Assembly: GCA_051251645.1 (NCBI GenBank)
Contig: JBPOEY010000001.1
Coordinates: 1,426,001 to 1,490,000 of the forward strand
Length of the DNA: 64,000 nucleotides
DNA from: Litorimonas sp051251645
GTDB lineage: Bacteria > Pseudomonadota > Alphaproteobacteria > Caulobacterales > Maricaulaceae
Reading direction: 5' to 3'
Numbering within the stretch: the stretch's first letter is position 1; each line of letters starts with the position of its first letter. A model generated the notes under the pieces. That model was not told where the DNA came from and made no database searches. It was given only the letters and a program-made list of their open reading frames with translations. A program made the position numbers and the translations under genes. This document shows positions 34,893 to 43,427 of the stretch, piece by piece.

Positions 34893-35215
34893 AACAACGC
34901 TGGAAACAGGGCTGTGTTGTTCTATCGTTTTACCTGACGACAATACTGTTTTTCACGTTCACACCTCAGGTTATTTGGGGGCTTAAAGAAGGATTGTGGC
35001 GTGATTGGCGGATAGAACTTCCCTTTGTTTTTAAAGCATTGGCGACGTCCGGGTTAACGTGGTTTGCATTCAGTGTTTTTCCATTTCTGATCGTGATTTG
35101 GATCAGTCGGAATGAAAAATTTGTAAAACAAGGCTATTTCTTCGCGCGATGCGCGGCCGTTTTAATCGGAATAGCTTTTGCAATCGCCTTGGCGCTGACA
35201 CATCGTTGGGCGTGA
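34889..35215 (+). CDS. Small membrane protein of unknown function in the lipid locus
   Basis: This 108-residue protein has three hydrophobic segments (about 8-30, 48-72, 83-104) and few charged residues outside them. The GTG start overlaps the preceding stop (GTGA), so it belongs to the plus arm of the lipid locus. Its stop is directly beside the stop of the convergent serine palmitoyltransferase gene. I do not recognise a family. Confidence 0.7.
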   Translation: MKQRWKQGCVVLSFYLTTILFFTFTPQVIWGLKEGLWRDWRIELPFVFKALATSGLTWFAFSVFPFLIVIWISRNEKFVKQGYFFARCAAVLIGIAFAIALALTHRWA

Positions 35216-36496
35216 CTAACCCGCTGCCTGCATCCGGCGCATCATCTCTGCTAAAATCTCAGCACCATTGTCCTTGAGCGCTTTGAAACGGCTCAGGATT
35301 GCCTTGACATCATCTTGCGTATGCGCGGCGGAGACGGAAATGCGCAGCAAGCTGGAGCTTTCGGGCGTTCCGGGCGGCACAGCTAAATTGACGTAAACGC
35401 CTTCCTGCAACAGCCAATTCCATTCCATCGCCGCTTGCACTTCATTTGGACGGCGCACGGCGATCACAGGGCTGGCTGGCGCACAAAGATCAAAGCCCAT
35501 ATCGTTCAGTCCGGCGTGAAGTTGTGATGCGCGAGCCGTAATATTGTGTCGCAGCTCAGGGCGCGTCTTGATCGCGTCTAGCGCCGCTTGTGCTGCGCAA
35601 ATGTTAGACGGGGCCGCTGACGCAGTGAACATATAGGGCCGCATGACCTTGCGTAGGAGCTCAAATTCTGGATGGCGCGACGCGCAAAAACCCCCGACAG
35701 ACGCGAGGCTTTTCGAGAATGTGCCGGAGTAAAAATCGATTTGATCCAGAACACCTTGGTCTTCAGCGATACCAGCGCCCGTTGGACCAAACACGCCGTA
35801 GCTATGGGCTTCATCGACATAGAGATAGGCGCCATGTTTGTGCGCAACCGCGACAAATTCATTGATCGGCGCAATGTCGCCAAACATAGAATAGAGACCT
35901 TCAATCACGACAAGCGCATGACCGCCTTCGGGAATTTTCTGACGCGCGAGACGTTTATCCAGATCGGCCGGATTATTGTGACGGAAGCGCACAGTCGTTG
36001 TTCCGGCCAGCCGCGTTCCATCAATGATGCAAGCATGTGCGTCCGCGTCGATAAAAATCACGTCATTCGGTCCAGCCAGCCCCGCCATCGCGGCCAAATT
36101 CGTGACGTAGCCCGTCGTAAAAACAATGCAGGACGGCTTGCCAAGATGGGCCGCGAGATCACGCTCTAGCTGCTCATGTTCAACATAGGTGCCATTGGCG
36201 ATGCGCGACCCTGTCGTGCCAGTCCCGTGGCGATCAATCGCGTCTTTGGCAGCCGCGCGTGCAGCGGGGTCGTAAGTCAGACCAAGGTAATTATTCGTCC
36301 CCGCTAAAATGATCTCGCGATTGCCGATCCGGCCGCGCGTGGGGCCCATAATATCGTCAAAGGTCATTGCAAACGGGTCGATCCCGAGCTTTTTGACGAC
36401 ATCGACGCGCTGTTTGAGCGTGTCATATTTACTGAAGATCGACAGGCCGGACGCGGCGACTTTTTCGCCGTCCGCAGTGCTTACGGGTCCGCTCAT
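35216..36496 (-). CDS. spt: Serine palmitoyltransferase (alpha-oxoamine synthase)
   Basis: This 426-residue PLP enzyme condenses serine with a long acyl thioester to give 3-ketosphinganine, the first step of sphingolipid synthesis. The PLP lysine is Lys262 in the SPT-type motif SGTFSKSLASVGGF; 8-amino-7-oxononanoate synthase usually has GTLGKA there. The stacking His154 (ADAHACIID) and the DEAHSYG motif (228-234) are present. The ATG start overlaps the stop of a dedicated acyl carrier protein by 4 bp, which supports acyl-ACP as the co-substrate. Confidence 0.9.
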   Translation of the reverse strand: MSGPVSTADGEKVAASGLSIFSKYDTLKQRVDVVKKLGIDPFAMTFDDIMGPTRGRIGNREIILAGTNNYLGLTYDPAARAAAKDAIDRHGTGTTGSRIANGTYVEHEQLERDLAAHLGKPSCIVFTTGYVTNLAAMAGLAGPNDVIFIDADAHACIIDGTRLAGTTTVRFRHNNPADLDKRLARQKIPEGGHALVVIEGLYSMFGDIAPINEFVAVAHKHGAYLYVDEAHSYGVFGPTGAGIAEDQGVLDQIDFYSGTFSKSLASVGGFCASRHPEFELLRKVMRPYMFTASAAPSNICAAQAALDAIKTRPELRHNITARASQLHAGLNDMGFDLCAPASPVIAVRRPNEVQAAMEWNWLLQEGVYVNLAVPPGTPESSSLLRISVSAAHTQDDVKAILSRFKALKDNGAEILAEMMRRMQAAG

Positions 36497-36738
36497 GAGT
36501 TCAATAATTCCTGAATAGCATTCACCAATTCGCCGACCGTTTTCACGTCACTAATGACTTCCATCGGAATCGAAATATCGTAGTGATCTTCCAATTCCAT
36601 GATCAGGTCAAAGACGGCCGTCGAATCAACTTCAAGGTCGGACATGATGCCCGACGCGCGAAGGATTGGCTTGTTTTTGACATTATACGGCTTGAGCAGC
36701 TCGCATATCTTATCGAAAATTTGCGCGTCAGTCGGCAT
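36493..36738 (-). CDS. Dedicated acyl carrier protein for the spt pathway
   Basis: This 81-residue acidic protein has the phosphopantetheine attachment Ser39 in LEVDSTAVFDLIMELED (DST instead of the common DSL). It is followed by IPMEVISDVKTVGELVNAI, the helix II/III pattern of ACPs. The start at ATG 36738, behind AAAGGG, is preferred over an upstream frame to 36771. Coupled to spt by a 4 bp overlap and preceded by a fatty acyl-AMP ligase, it likely carries the acyl chain for 3-ketosphinganine formation. The equivalent Caulobacter ACP is needed for ceramide synthesis. Confidence 0.92.
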   Translation of the reverse strand: MPTDAQIFDKICELLKPYNVKNKPILRASGIMSDLEVDSTAVFDLIMELEDHYDISIPMEVISDVKTVGELVNAIQELLNS

Positions 36739-36844
36739 GCGGGCCCTTTCAGGAGTGGCCAGTCGTTTCAAGCCGCGGCGTTACCAAGCCGATAGCGGGG
36801 CGTCTAGCCGCCCACGCACTATCGAGCGCTGGTAAATATTGCGT

Positions 36845-38593
36845 CTAACCCGCTGTCTCAACAGCCCGAAGCTGCGTCGGCACCTGAAGATCGATAATGC
36901 CGCCATCGAGATATTTTTGCTTCACCCGCGCCCGGGACAGTTTGCCCGACGAGGTAATAACCATGGTTGATTTAGGGACCAGCATCAATTGAACAGGCAC
37001 GCCCACTTCGAGGCGGATCGCTGCAGATACAGCGGTTTCGATCTCGATCAGCAATTTCGGATCCCGGGTGCGACATTCGATCAACAACATGATCGTTTTT
37101 TCATCGCCCGCGCCACCCATTGAAAAAGCACAGGCGCGGCCGCAACGATGCGGTGCCGCCGCTTGCGCCGCCCATTCAATGTCCTGGGGCCAAATATTAC
37201 GCCCATGATACAGGATTAGGTCTTTATACCGCCCGGTCACGATCAACTGGCCATTATGCCAATAGCCCAAATCACCCGTATCGAGCCAGCCATCCCGCGA
37301 GAAAGCCGCCTCTGTGGCTTGGCTGTTACGGAAATACCCCGGCGACAGCGACGGTCCTTTTAAGCAAATACGACCGACATGATCCTCGCCAAGAACGGCG
37401 TTATTCTCATCACGGATTTCAACGTCGTGATCCGGCAATTTCACGCCACAGGCCACGAAAGTTCGACGATCCGCGACCGGAGTCAAATCCGTCGCAGTCA
37501 CCGCATCTGACGTCGTCTCATAACGGCGCATATCAATGGAATGTTTCAGCAAGCCCTGCCCCAGAGGCGCGAAGGTCGCGGCCAAGGTTGTTTCCGCCAT
37601 GCCGTAAGACGGCGTGAACGCGCTTTCTTTAAAGCCCATCGGTCCAAATAATTCAGCAAATTCTGTCAGCGGTTCAGGGCGCACCATATCGCCGCCAATG
37701 CCGGCCCCGCGCCAGCTCGACAGATCAAGCTCTCGGTCAGCCCGCCAGCGACGCACACACAGCTCATACCCAAAGGTCGGCGAGTAAGACAGCGTGCCTT
37801 TGTGATCCGAAATCAATTGCAGCCACGTCATTGGGCGACGGGTGAAATCAGTTGGATCCATGAAATCAACCGACATTTGCGACACCAGCGGCGCCAGCAT
37901 ACAGCCGATCAGGCCCATATCGTGGTAGAGGGGCAGCCAAGACGTGGCGCGGTCCGTCTCATTGACCTGCAAGCCATGTTTGGTGATGGCGTGGCAATTG
38001 GCAGACACGGAGGCTTGGGTCCCCAAAATCCCTTTTGGGGATGAGGTCGAGCCGGAAGAATATTGAATATAACAGAGGTCTTCTGGGCGGAAGGGGCGCA
38101 GCTTGCTGCCTTTGGGAAGGGCTTGGACGGCTTCAAACGTCAGAACAGGTGTCGCCGTATCATTGAGCGCCGAGCTCATGATCGGTTCCATCGAGGCGGG
38201 CGCGAACAGGGCAAAGAAGTCGCCTGTATCCGCCATACGCTCTAACTGGCGCTCATAGGATGATCGCCCACCCAGCGTGACAGGCAATGGCAATGGAGCC
38301 GGGACCAGTCCGGCATATTGACAAGCGCAGAACAAAATAGCGAATTCGGGAGTCGAAACCGCCGCCAAACCAATGCGCGAGTTTTTAGGGGCAAAATCAA
38401 CCAGCCGCTTGGCAACATCGATGGCCCGCTCACGCAGGTCCTTATAGCTCAGGCTGGACCGCAAGCGCCCTTTCCCGTCAAAATAGTTAAATCCAGTTTC
38501 ACCCGTCGCGGCATAATCCAACGCATCCGTAAGGGTCGCGAAATCGCCGTGTCTAAGGGGGATGTTGCGAGCAATAGGCGTCGGCTCGGTCAT
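36845..38593 (-). CDS. Fatty acyl-AMP ligase (acyl-ACP loading enzyme)
   Basis: This 582-residue ANL-superfamily enzyme has the adenylate-binding P-loop YSSGSTSSPKG (179-189), the motif FTPSYGMAETTLAATFAPLG and the GWLDTGDLGYWHNGQLIVTGRYKD segment, here split. The FAAL-type traits are the FTPSYGMAE signature and a C-terminal domain of about 100 residues. Such enzymes adenylate fatty acids and load them onto an ACP rather than CoA. ATG 38593 behind GAAGAGAGA is chosen; an upstream extension to 38680 is not supported. It precedes the ACP gene by 106 bp on the same strand. Confidence 0.88.
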   Translation of the reverse strand: MTEPTPIARNIPLRHGDFATLTDALDYAATGETGFNYFDGKGRLRSSLSYKDLRERAIDVAKRLVDFAPKNSRIGLAAVSTPEFAILFCACQYAGLVPAPLPLPVTLGGRSSYERQLERMADTGDFFALFAPASMEPIMSSALNDTATPVLTFEAVQALPKGSKLRPFRPEDLCYIQYSSGSTSSPKGILGTQASVSANCHAITKHGLQVNETDRATSWLPLYHDMGLIGCMLAPLVSQMSVDFMDPTDFTRRPMTWLQLISDHKGTLSYSPTFGYELCVRRWRADRELDLSSWRGAGIGGDMVRPEPLTEFAELFGPMGFKESAFTPSYGMAETTLAATFAPLGQGLLKHSIDMRRYETTSDAVTATDLTPVADRRTFVACGVKLPDHDVEIRDENNAVLGEDHVGRICLKGPSLSPGYFRNSQATEAAFSRDGWLDTGDLGYWHNGQLIVTGRYKDLILYHGRNIWPQDIEWAAQAAAPHRCGRACAFSMGGAGDEKTIMLLIECRTRDPKLLIEIETAVSAAIRLEVGVPVQLMLVPKSTMVITSSGKLSRARVKQKYLDGGIIDLQVPTQLRAVETAG

Positions 38594-38890
38594 ATTATTC
38601 TCTCTTCGACAGCATATAGCTCTGCCAGCGGCGATAATACTGGAAAGGAGTGTGAAACGGGTTAACCCCCGTATCGGCACCTACCCCCTCCAGTCACCAA
38701 GCTACGGTTACCATAGCTTAAAGGGTGCGTTTTTCACGTCGTCTTTCCATATGTAACACGATCGTGACGCGCTTTATCGAAAACTGTTGCAAAAAAGCAA
38801 GGGCGTAGTCGCAAGACTTATGCATTGGAGTGCTTGATTTACGCCCCCGCCTCGGTAAAGCCGCGCCTTCGTAAGGACAATCAATCTTAC
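38594..38890. other. Intergenic region between the lipid locus and tRNA-Val
   Basis: About 300 bp with no convincing coding frame. It should hold the promoter of the fatty acyl-AMP ligase operon (minus) and that of tRNA-Val (plus). I could not assign promoter boxes with confidence. Confidence 0.4.
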
Positions 38891-38965
38891 GGGCGATTAG
38901 CTCAGCGGGAGAGCACTGCCTTCACACGGCAGGGGTCACTGGTTCAATCCCAGTATCGCCCACCA
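38891..38965 (+). tRNA. tRNA-Val (anticodon CAC)
   Basis: A full cloverleaf can be drawn. Acceptor GGGCGAT pairs with ATCGCCC. There is a D-arm (GCTC...GAGC), an anticodon stem CTGCC/GGCAG with loop TTCACAC (anticodon CAC), and a T-arm ACTGG-TTCAATC-CCAGT. The discriminator is A and the 3' CCA is encoded. CAC reads the valine codon GUG. No integrase gene or duplicated 3' end was found next to it. Confidence 0.97.
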
Positions 38966-39433
38966 TCTTTTCAATAGTTTAGCTGTGTTGTCGGAAGACG
39001 GTGTGAAACTAACATGGAAAACAGCGGTTCAAAACCGGTGTATTAACGGATATCCTAAAGGACTGGGGAGTAGTTTCAGAGCATCGTTCTGCGAAGGTTT
39101 TTTCAACCGGAAGCTCTATTTATCTCTGCCACGGCCTTCCTCCGCTCTGCTGAACAATTAGAAATTTGCTGCGCGTGGGAAGGATGACTCTATCGCTCGG
39201 CACCTACCGACGTGGTCTCCATGAACCCCTACCCCACCTTCTCCGCGACTAGATATTGCTAACGCCTCTTGGAGATGGGTGTCCCTTAAAGCAGATCTAT
39301 AGCCTTTAGCGCCCCCTACCTTCTATGAGCGCTGGTCAATATGAAACGCGAGTTGGCTGCTATTTTGCTATCGCCGTAGCGGGTAGGCCAACATTTACGT
39401 AAATATCAACCGACAGAACGAAAGGAACCTCCC
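38966..39433. other. Noncoding stretch after tRNA-Val
   Basis: About 470 bp with no credible reading frame, no recognised RNA and no clear repeat. It separates the tRNA from an AT-richer acyltransferase gene. The only oddity I see is TTTACGTAAA-type palindromes near 39393 and again inside the next gene near 39722. It may be a remnant of former insertion beside the tRNA. Confidence 0.35.
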
Positions 39434-40447
39434 TCAGACCGCGCTCTCGCTCCTGATCCGGTCTCGCATGGGATTTATTAGCGGCGCAGTTGTGATCAGC
39501 GACACCCAAGACAAGAACAATATTGGGACTACAGAGGCAGCAAGTAGGAGCCATCCTCGCGTATCTTGAAAGCCTAAAATCGTGAACATTACGAAGCCAA
39601 CCTGCCAGTGAATTAAAAACACCGGGTAGGACAGGTCTCCAAGGAGCTTTGCGAGCCCCTTAGCGCGCCCTGAGTATGAGGGGTAGCTAAACGCCCAAAC
39701 CATCACGCCTAGTAGAATCATATTTACGTAAAATGACGTATTGAAAAAGGTGAATGCTTGCGCCCCCATAAAGCCGCAAAGTAGGAGATTCCCGACCCAA
39801 AGGGAGGCTGTAGTTGTAAGAATAATCTTGATTGCGCTTTCAGAAAAATGCGCAGCACTACCTTTGAAAAAGTATATCAATGCTCCGATGGAGAACGGAA
39901 GTATGGCAGCTTGAAAAGGCGAATATCGCAGGTCCCAAGCCGGGTTTTCAATATAGGTAGCGACGTGATATAAAACCGCCAAAACGACACAACAGATAGC
40001 GACATACTTGTGGCGTGCAATAATCAGCCACAGCAAGAAATAGTTGATGAGTTCTACCCCTACCGACCAAGCCGGGGGTATAAGCCTGAATTGACGGTCA
40101 TAAAACTCAAATGGGAATATAAAGATGTTTCCCAAATAATCCACGAGCCTGTTACTCACGCTCCAAGAGTTTTTGAATGCCTCAGCGTCGCTAAAGGTAA
40201 AAATCACAAAAAGCGTGAACAGTGCTATGATAAAATAGATCGGATAAAGGCGCAGAACCCTGTTCTTGAAAAATGCGATTGACGAGCCTTTATAGGTCTC
40301 ATTCAAAATTAGTGTGATGAGAAAACCTGACAGGAGATAGAACCCGAACACCGCATAGAAACCCATATGAGCCGTCCATTGTGTTCCCTCGGTTAAGTGA
40401 GCAACAACAACCAACCAGGCTAAAAGAAACCTCAAACTGCTCTGCAT
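39434..40447 (-). CDS. Acyltransferase 3 family membrane protein, AT-rich, possibly acquired
   Basis: This protein of about 337 residues has ten hydrophobic segments and the acyltransferase-3 opening LRFLLAWLVVVAHLTEG (catalytic-type His in VAHL), then VFGFYLLSGFLITLIL and KNRVLRLYPIYFIIALF. It probably O-acylates a surface glycan or lipid. I start it at ATG 40447; a longer frame to 40552 adds a non-conserved tail. The DNA is clearly AT-richer than its neighbours and lies next to a tRNA gene, which suggests horizontal transfer. Substrate unknown. Confidence 0.8.
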   Translation of the reverse strand: MQSSLRFLLAWLVVVAHLTEGTQWTAHMGFYAVFGFYLLSGFLITLILNETYKGSSIAFFKNRVLRLYPIYFIIALFTLFVIFTFSDAEAFKNSWSVSNRLVDYLGNIFIFPFEFYDRQFRLIPPAWSVGVELINYFLLWLIIARHKYVAICCVVLAVLYHVATYIENPAWDLRYSPFQAAILPFSIGALIYFFKGSAAHFSESAIKIILTTTASLWVGNLLLCGFMGAQAFTFFNTSFYVNMILLGVMVWAFSYPSYSGRAKGLAKLLGDLSYPVFLIHWQVGFVMFTILGFQDTRGWLLLAASVVPILFLSWVSLITTAPLINPMRDRIRSESAV

Positions 40448-40639
40448 TGATAGCACCCCGACAGTTTTACAATCTTGCGTCCAATGGATGCGATTGTATT
40501 CATATGCATAAGGCGGGGAGAAAGTCATCAGTTGTCTGACGTCAGCGCCCATGGCACAGGTTTAAGCCTTGGCCAAGAGAGACTCTGCTCACCTCCATCC
40601 TTGTGGAGTGAAGCATGGGACAGACTAAAACAACGTCCG

Positions 40640-40975
40640 CTAACGCGGAACAGCAGTCCCATAAAGCGCGGCCCAATAGCGTCCTAAGTCCCGGGCATTA
40701 TCAATATAACGGCGACCGTTCGATGTCTTCACCCCCGGCCCGTCTGCGCTCACGTCTCCCAGGACCAGCGTCGGGCAGTTCCACTGCCCTTCGCCTAATT
40801 GCGCCACTAAGTCTGGGCGAGGATGGGCGACCGGCTGATAAACAACATCTAGAGTTTCACGGATCGCGGGATAATAGGCCAGCAGCCCCCAAACTTCGGC
40901 GCATTCGGGACAAAATTGACGCTCTCCGCGTGCTTCAAACCCCGGAGGGAGAAGAAATAGCGTGTCTTGCCTCAT
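40640..40975 (-). CDS. DUF3088 domain protein
   Basis: This 111-residue soluble protein has a CPECAEVWG motif (Cys22-x-x-Cys25), followed by LLAYYPAIRETLDVVY and CPTLVLGD, the arrangement of the DUF3088 family, a thioredoxin-like group. The CxxC pair suggests a redox or metal-binding role, but no function is known to me. Its start overlaps the stop of the next upstream gene (40972) by 4 bp, so the two are probably expressed together. Confidence 0.8.
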   Translation of the reverse strand: MRQDTLFLLPPGFEARGERQFCPECAEVWGLLAYYPAIRETLDVVYQPVAHPRPDLVAQLGEGQWNCPTLVLGDVSADGPGVKTSNGRRYIDNARDLGRYWAALYGTAVPR

Positions 40976-41619
40976 GCCTCATCCGCTTCGAGGTTTTTCA
41001 TCACGAAGCTTTCCAACTCTGGGAAGAGTTTTTCGAGCGCCGAAAACTCGACATGACGGAATATCACTTTTGATTTGAACCTATTGCTAAATCCACTTTC
41101 AAGCTCAATCGTGCCTTCAAGCAAGCCGTTTTCAGTCTTCGGCATCCACAAATCAGAGCCATACATGCCAAACAGAAAACAATGAATTCCGGCGACAGAC
41201 TGGCCGGGTTGAATCATAGGGCGAAAATCGAACGGATCCGGCCCCGCTTTCATCACAGGAAGACGTTGCGAACCCGCATGAGAGATTTCGAGTTCCGGCG
41301 GGGCGATATCATAGAGAGCCGACGTCGCTGTCCGCATATTACGAAGACGGATTCGCAAATTCGTTTTGGCGATAGACGTCGGTCGTCGCCCGAAGTTCGT
41401 CCGCGCCAAATGACCAATGATAATATAGCGCCGGACGGTCTCTGAGCTTTTCTCATCGACCAATTCTGTCCAATACATCCAATCATTTTCATATACAGGT
41501 TCGACCTTGACGACGGCGCGGTCCGACCGAAAATTTTGGAAAACAGATAATCCGTTAATAAGGCTCATGACCGCAATTGCGGCGATGAGAATGGGTTGCC
41601 AGTCGAATCCTTCGAACAT
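40972..41619 (-). CDS. Hypothetical protein with N-terminal membrane anchor
   Basis: This 215-residue protein has one N-terminal hydrophobic segment (about 10-28). A soluble, beta-rich domain follows without a recognised motif. The ATG at 41619 has an excellent AGGAGG-type site, which supports it as a real gene. It overlaps the DUF3088 gene by 4 bp. I cannot assign a function. Confidence 0.7.
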   Translation of the reverse strand: MFEGFDWQPILIAAIAVMSLINGLSVFQNFRSDRAVVKVEPVYENDWMYWTELVDEKSSETVRRYIIIGHLARTNFGRRPTSIAKTNLRIRLRNMRTATSALYDIAPPELEISHAGSQRLPVMKAGPDPFDFRPMIQPGQSVAGIHCFLFGMYGSDLWMPKTENGLLEGTIELESGFSNRFKSKVIFRHVEFSALEKLFPELESFVMKNLEADEA

Positions 41620-41629
41620 GGGGCACCTC

Positions 41630-42106
41630 CTAAGGGTCGTTGAGAAGAAAAGGTTTAAGCTTTTCGATCATATCTTTTGGCGCCCGCTTTGGACGTCCAC
41701 TCAGATCGATACAAGCCGCTTCGCTATCAGCCGTGAGAATGATCTTGCCGTTACGCTCGATCCATTGGGTGACCATTAATCGCGCGCCTTTAAAGATGTC
41801 ATAAGTCGTGACCACAGTTAGAACATCGTCGATCTTCGCGCTGCTACGATAATCGAGATTTATTTTACGGATCACGAAGGCGAGCGCAGGATCACGTTCA
41901 AGCAGTTCGGCATGACCAATCCCAGCCAAGCGAAAAAAGGACGACCGCGCCCGTTCCAAAAAACGAAGATAATTGGCGTAATAAACGACCCCAGAAAAGT
42001 CCGTGTCCTCATAGAACACGCGAATCGGAAAACGGTGCTGACGCCCATCGAAATAGCCGAGCGGGGGCCTGTCACGGTCAGGAATAGCGGCGTCTTCGGG
42101 TTTCAC
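41630..42106 (-). CDS. ybgC: YbgC-type acyl-CoA thioesterase
   Basis: This 158-residue hotdog-fold enzyme has the signature FYEDTDFSGVVYYANYLRF-LERARS. The catalytic Asp is in the EDTD stretch (family consensus YEDTDAGGVVYHANYL). YbgC proteins hydrolyse short acyl-CoA thioesters and are often encoded with the tol-pal genes, which are not in this window. The GTG start overlaps the preceding stop (GTGA). It follows the ruv genes through a small membrane protein, a frequent alphaproteobacterial order. Confidence 0.92.
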   Translation of the reverse strand: MKPEDAAIPDRDRPPLGYFDGRQHRFPIRVFYEDTDFSGVVYYANYLRFLERARSSFFRLAGIGHAELLERDPALAFVIRKINLDYRSSAKIDDVLTVVTTYDIFKGARLMVTQWIERNGKIILTADSEAACIDLSGRPKRAPKDMIEKLKPFLLNDP

Positions 42107-42348
42107 TCGTCGGATCCTTTCCGCTTGCGTCTGCGGTTATTGTAGAGACCAAAAAGGTAGAACACGACCACACTCAGAAGGAAGACCCCTAAAAGATGTT
42201 CTCCGTTAATTGGTGGGGTCTGGCTCATCAGCAATGATGGCAATGACCGGATCGACGCATAAAGAATAACGATTGCAACAGCCGGGGCGATCGTCTGGCG
42301 CAGAAAGCCGACAGGCCGGTCATCGTCACGATCATGATCTTCAGACAT
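42103..42348 (-). CDS. Small two-segment membrane protein between ruvB and ybgC
   Basis: This 81-residue protein starts at ATG 42348, overlapping the ruvB stop by 8 bp; a longer frame to 42453 is an artefact. It has an acidic N-terminus (SEDHDRDDDRPVG), two hydrophobic segments (about 17-36 and 48-66) and a basic C-terminal NNRRRKRKGSDE. No family is recognised. Its overlaps with both neighbours suggest a genuine operon member. Confidence 0.7.
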   Translation of the reverse strand: MSEDHDRDDDRPVGFLRQTIAPAVAIVILYASIRSLPSLLMSQTPPINGEHLLGVFLLSVVVFYLFGLYNNRRRKRKGSDE

Positions 42349-43426
42349 CTTCGGCCTCATCCCGGATATCCGTCGAGTCACCGCCCAATGCGTCATCACC
42401 GAAAAAATCATTGTTCGGCACATGGGTCGGCGCGGGCAGACCAATGTGAGCATAAGCGCGCGGGGTTGCGACGCGACCGCGCGGGGTTCGCATCAGAAAA
42501 CCTTGCTGAATGAGGTAGGGTTCAACCACATCTTCAAGCGCGTCGCGCGCCTCGGCTAACGCAGCCCCCAACGTATCGACGCCCACGGGCCCGCCGCCGA
42601 ACATATCGCAGAGTGCGCGAAGGTAGCGCATATCTTGGGAATCGAGCCCTAAATGATCAACGCCCAAGCGGTTCAGCGCCACATTCGCGGCCACAGCGTC
42701 CACAACGGTGACGCCGTCATGCTCCGTCAAATCGCGAACCCGGCGCAACAAGCGCCCCGCAACCCGCGGGGTTCCGCGCGCGCGGCCCGCAATCTCTGCC
42801 GCCCCATCCGCAGTCATCTCCAAACCAAGCTTACCCGCAGCGCGCACAACAATCTCTGTCAGGTCTTCTTTGGAATAAAACTCCAACCGCACTGGAATGC
42901 CAAACCGGTCGCGCAACGGTGTCGCCAGCAAGCCAGCCCGCGTTGTCGCGCCGATCAATGTGAAGGGCGACAGATCGATTTTGATCGAGCGGGCCGCAGG
43001 GCCTTCCCCAATAATCAGGTCGAGTTCGTAATCTTCCATCGCCGGATAGAGCACTTCTTCCACGACCGGATTAAGGCGGTGAATCTCATCAATGAACAAA
43101 ACATCGTTGGGTTCAAGATTGGTCAAAAGCGCAGCCAGATCACCCGCCTTAGAAATGATCGGACCAGACGTGGAACGGAAATTGACGCCAAGCTCACGCG
43201 CCACAATCTGACTGAGCGTGGTCTTGCCGAGCCCCGGCGGTCCCGACAGGAGCAAGTGATCGAGCGGTTCGCCCCGCCGACGGGCCGCCTCAACATACAC
43301 TTTCAGATTAGTGATGGCTTTTTGTTGGCCCCGAAAATCAGCAAAGCTCAGCGGGCGCAAAGCCCGGTCACGGACATCACCGGCCTGCGTATCGGCATCT
43401 GTGAGGCGCGCTGCGAGGTCGTCCAC
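42341..43426 (-). CDS. ruvB: Holliday junction branch-migration helicase RuvB
   Basis: This 361-residue AAA+ motor has Walker A in LLSGPPGLGKTTLSQ, Walker B in DVLFIDEIHRL, sensor 1 near TLIGATTRAGLL, and arginine-finger-type and winged-helix regions. It drives branch migration with RuvA. The GTG start is one base after the ruvA stop, which suggests a single transcript. A C-terminal tail beyond the winged helix (about 330-361) is longer than in E. coli (336 residues total). Confidence 0.97.
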   Translation of the reverse strand: MDDLAARLTDADTQAGDVRDRALRPLSFADFRGQQKAITNLKVYVEAARRRGEPLDHLLLSGPPGLGKTTLSQIVARELGVNFRSTSGPIISKAGDLAALLTNLEPNDVLFIDEIHRLNPVVEEVLYPAMEDYELDLIIGEGPAARSIKIDLSPFTLIGATTRAGLLATPLRDRFGIPVRLEFYSKEDLTEIVVRAAGKLGLEMTADGAAEIAGRARGTPRVAGRLLRRVRDLTEHDGVTVVDAVAANVALNRLGVDHLGLDSQDMRYLRALCDMFGGGPVGVDTLGAALAEARDALEDVVEPYLIQQGFLMRTPRGRVATPRAYAHIGLPAPTHVPNNDFFGDDALGGDSTDIRDEAEDV

Positions 43427-43427
43427 C

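Noticed and set aside
38966..39433. Integrative element at tRNA-Val
   Set aside because: No integrase gene, no duplicated tRNA 3' end and no cargo beyond one acyltransferase.
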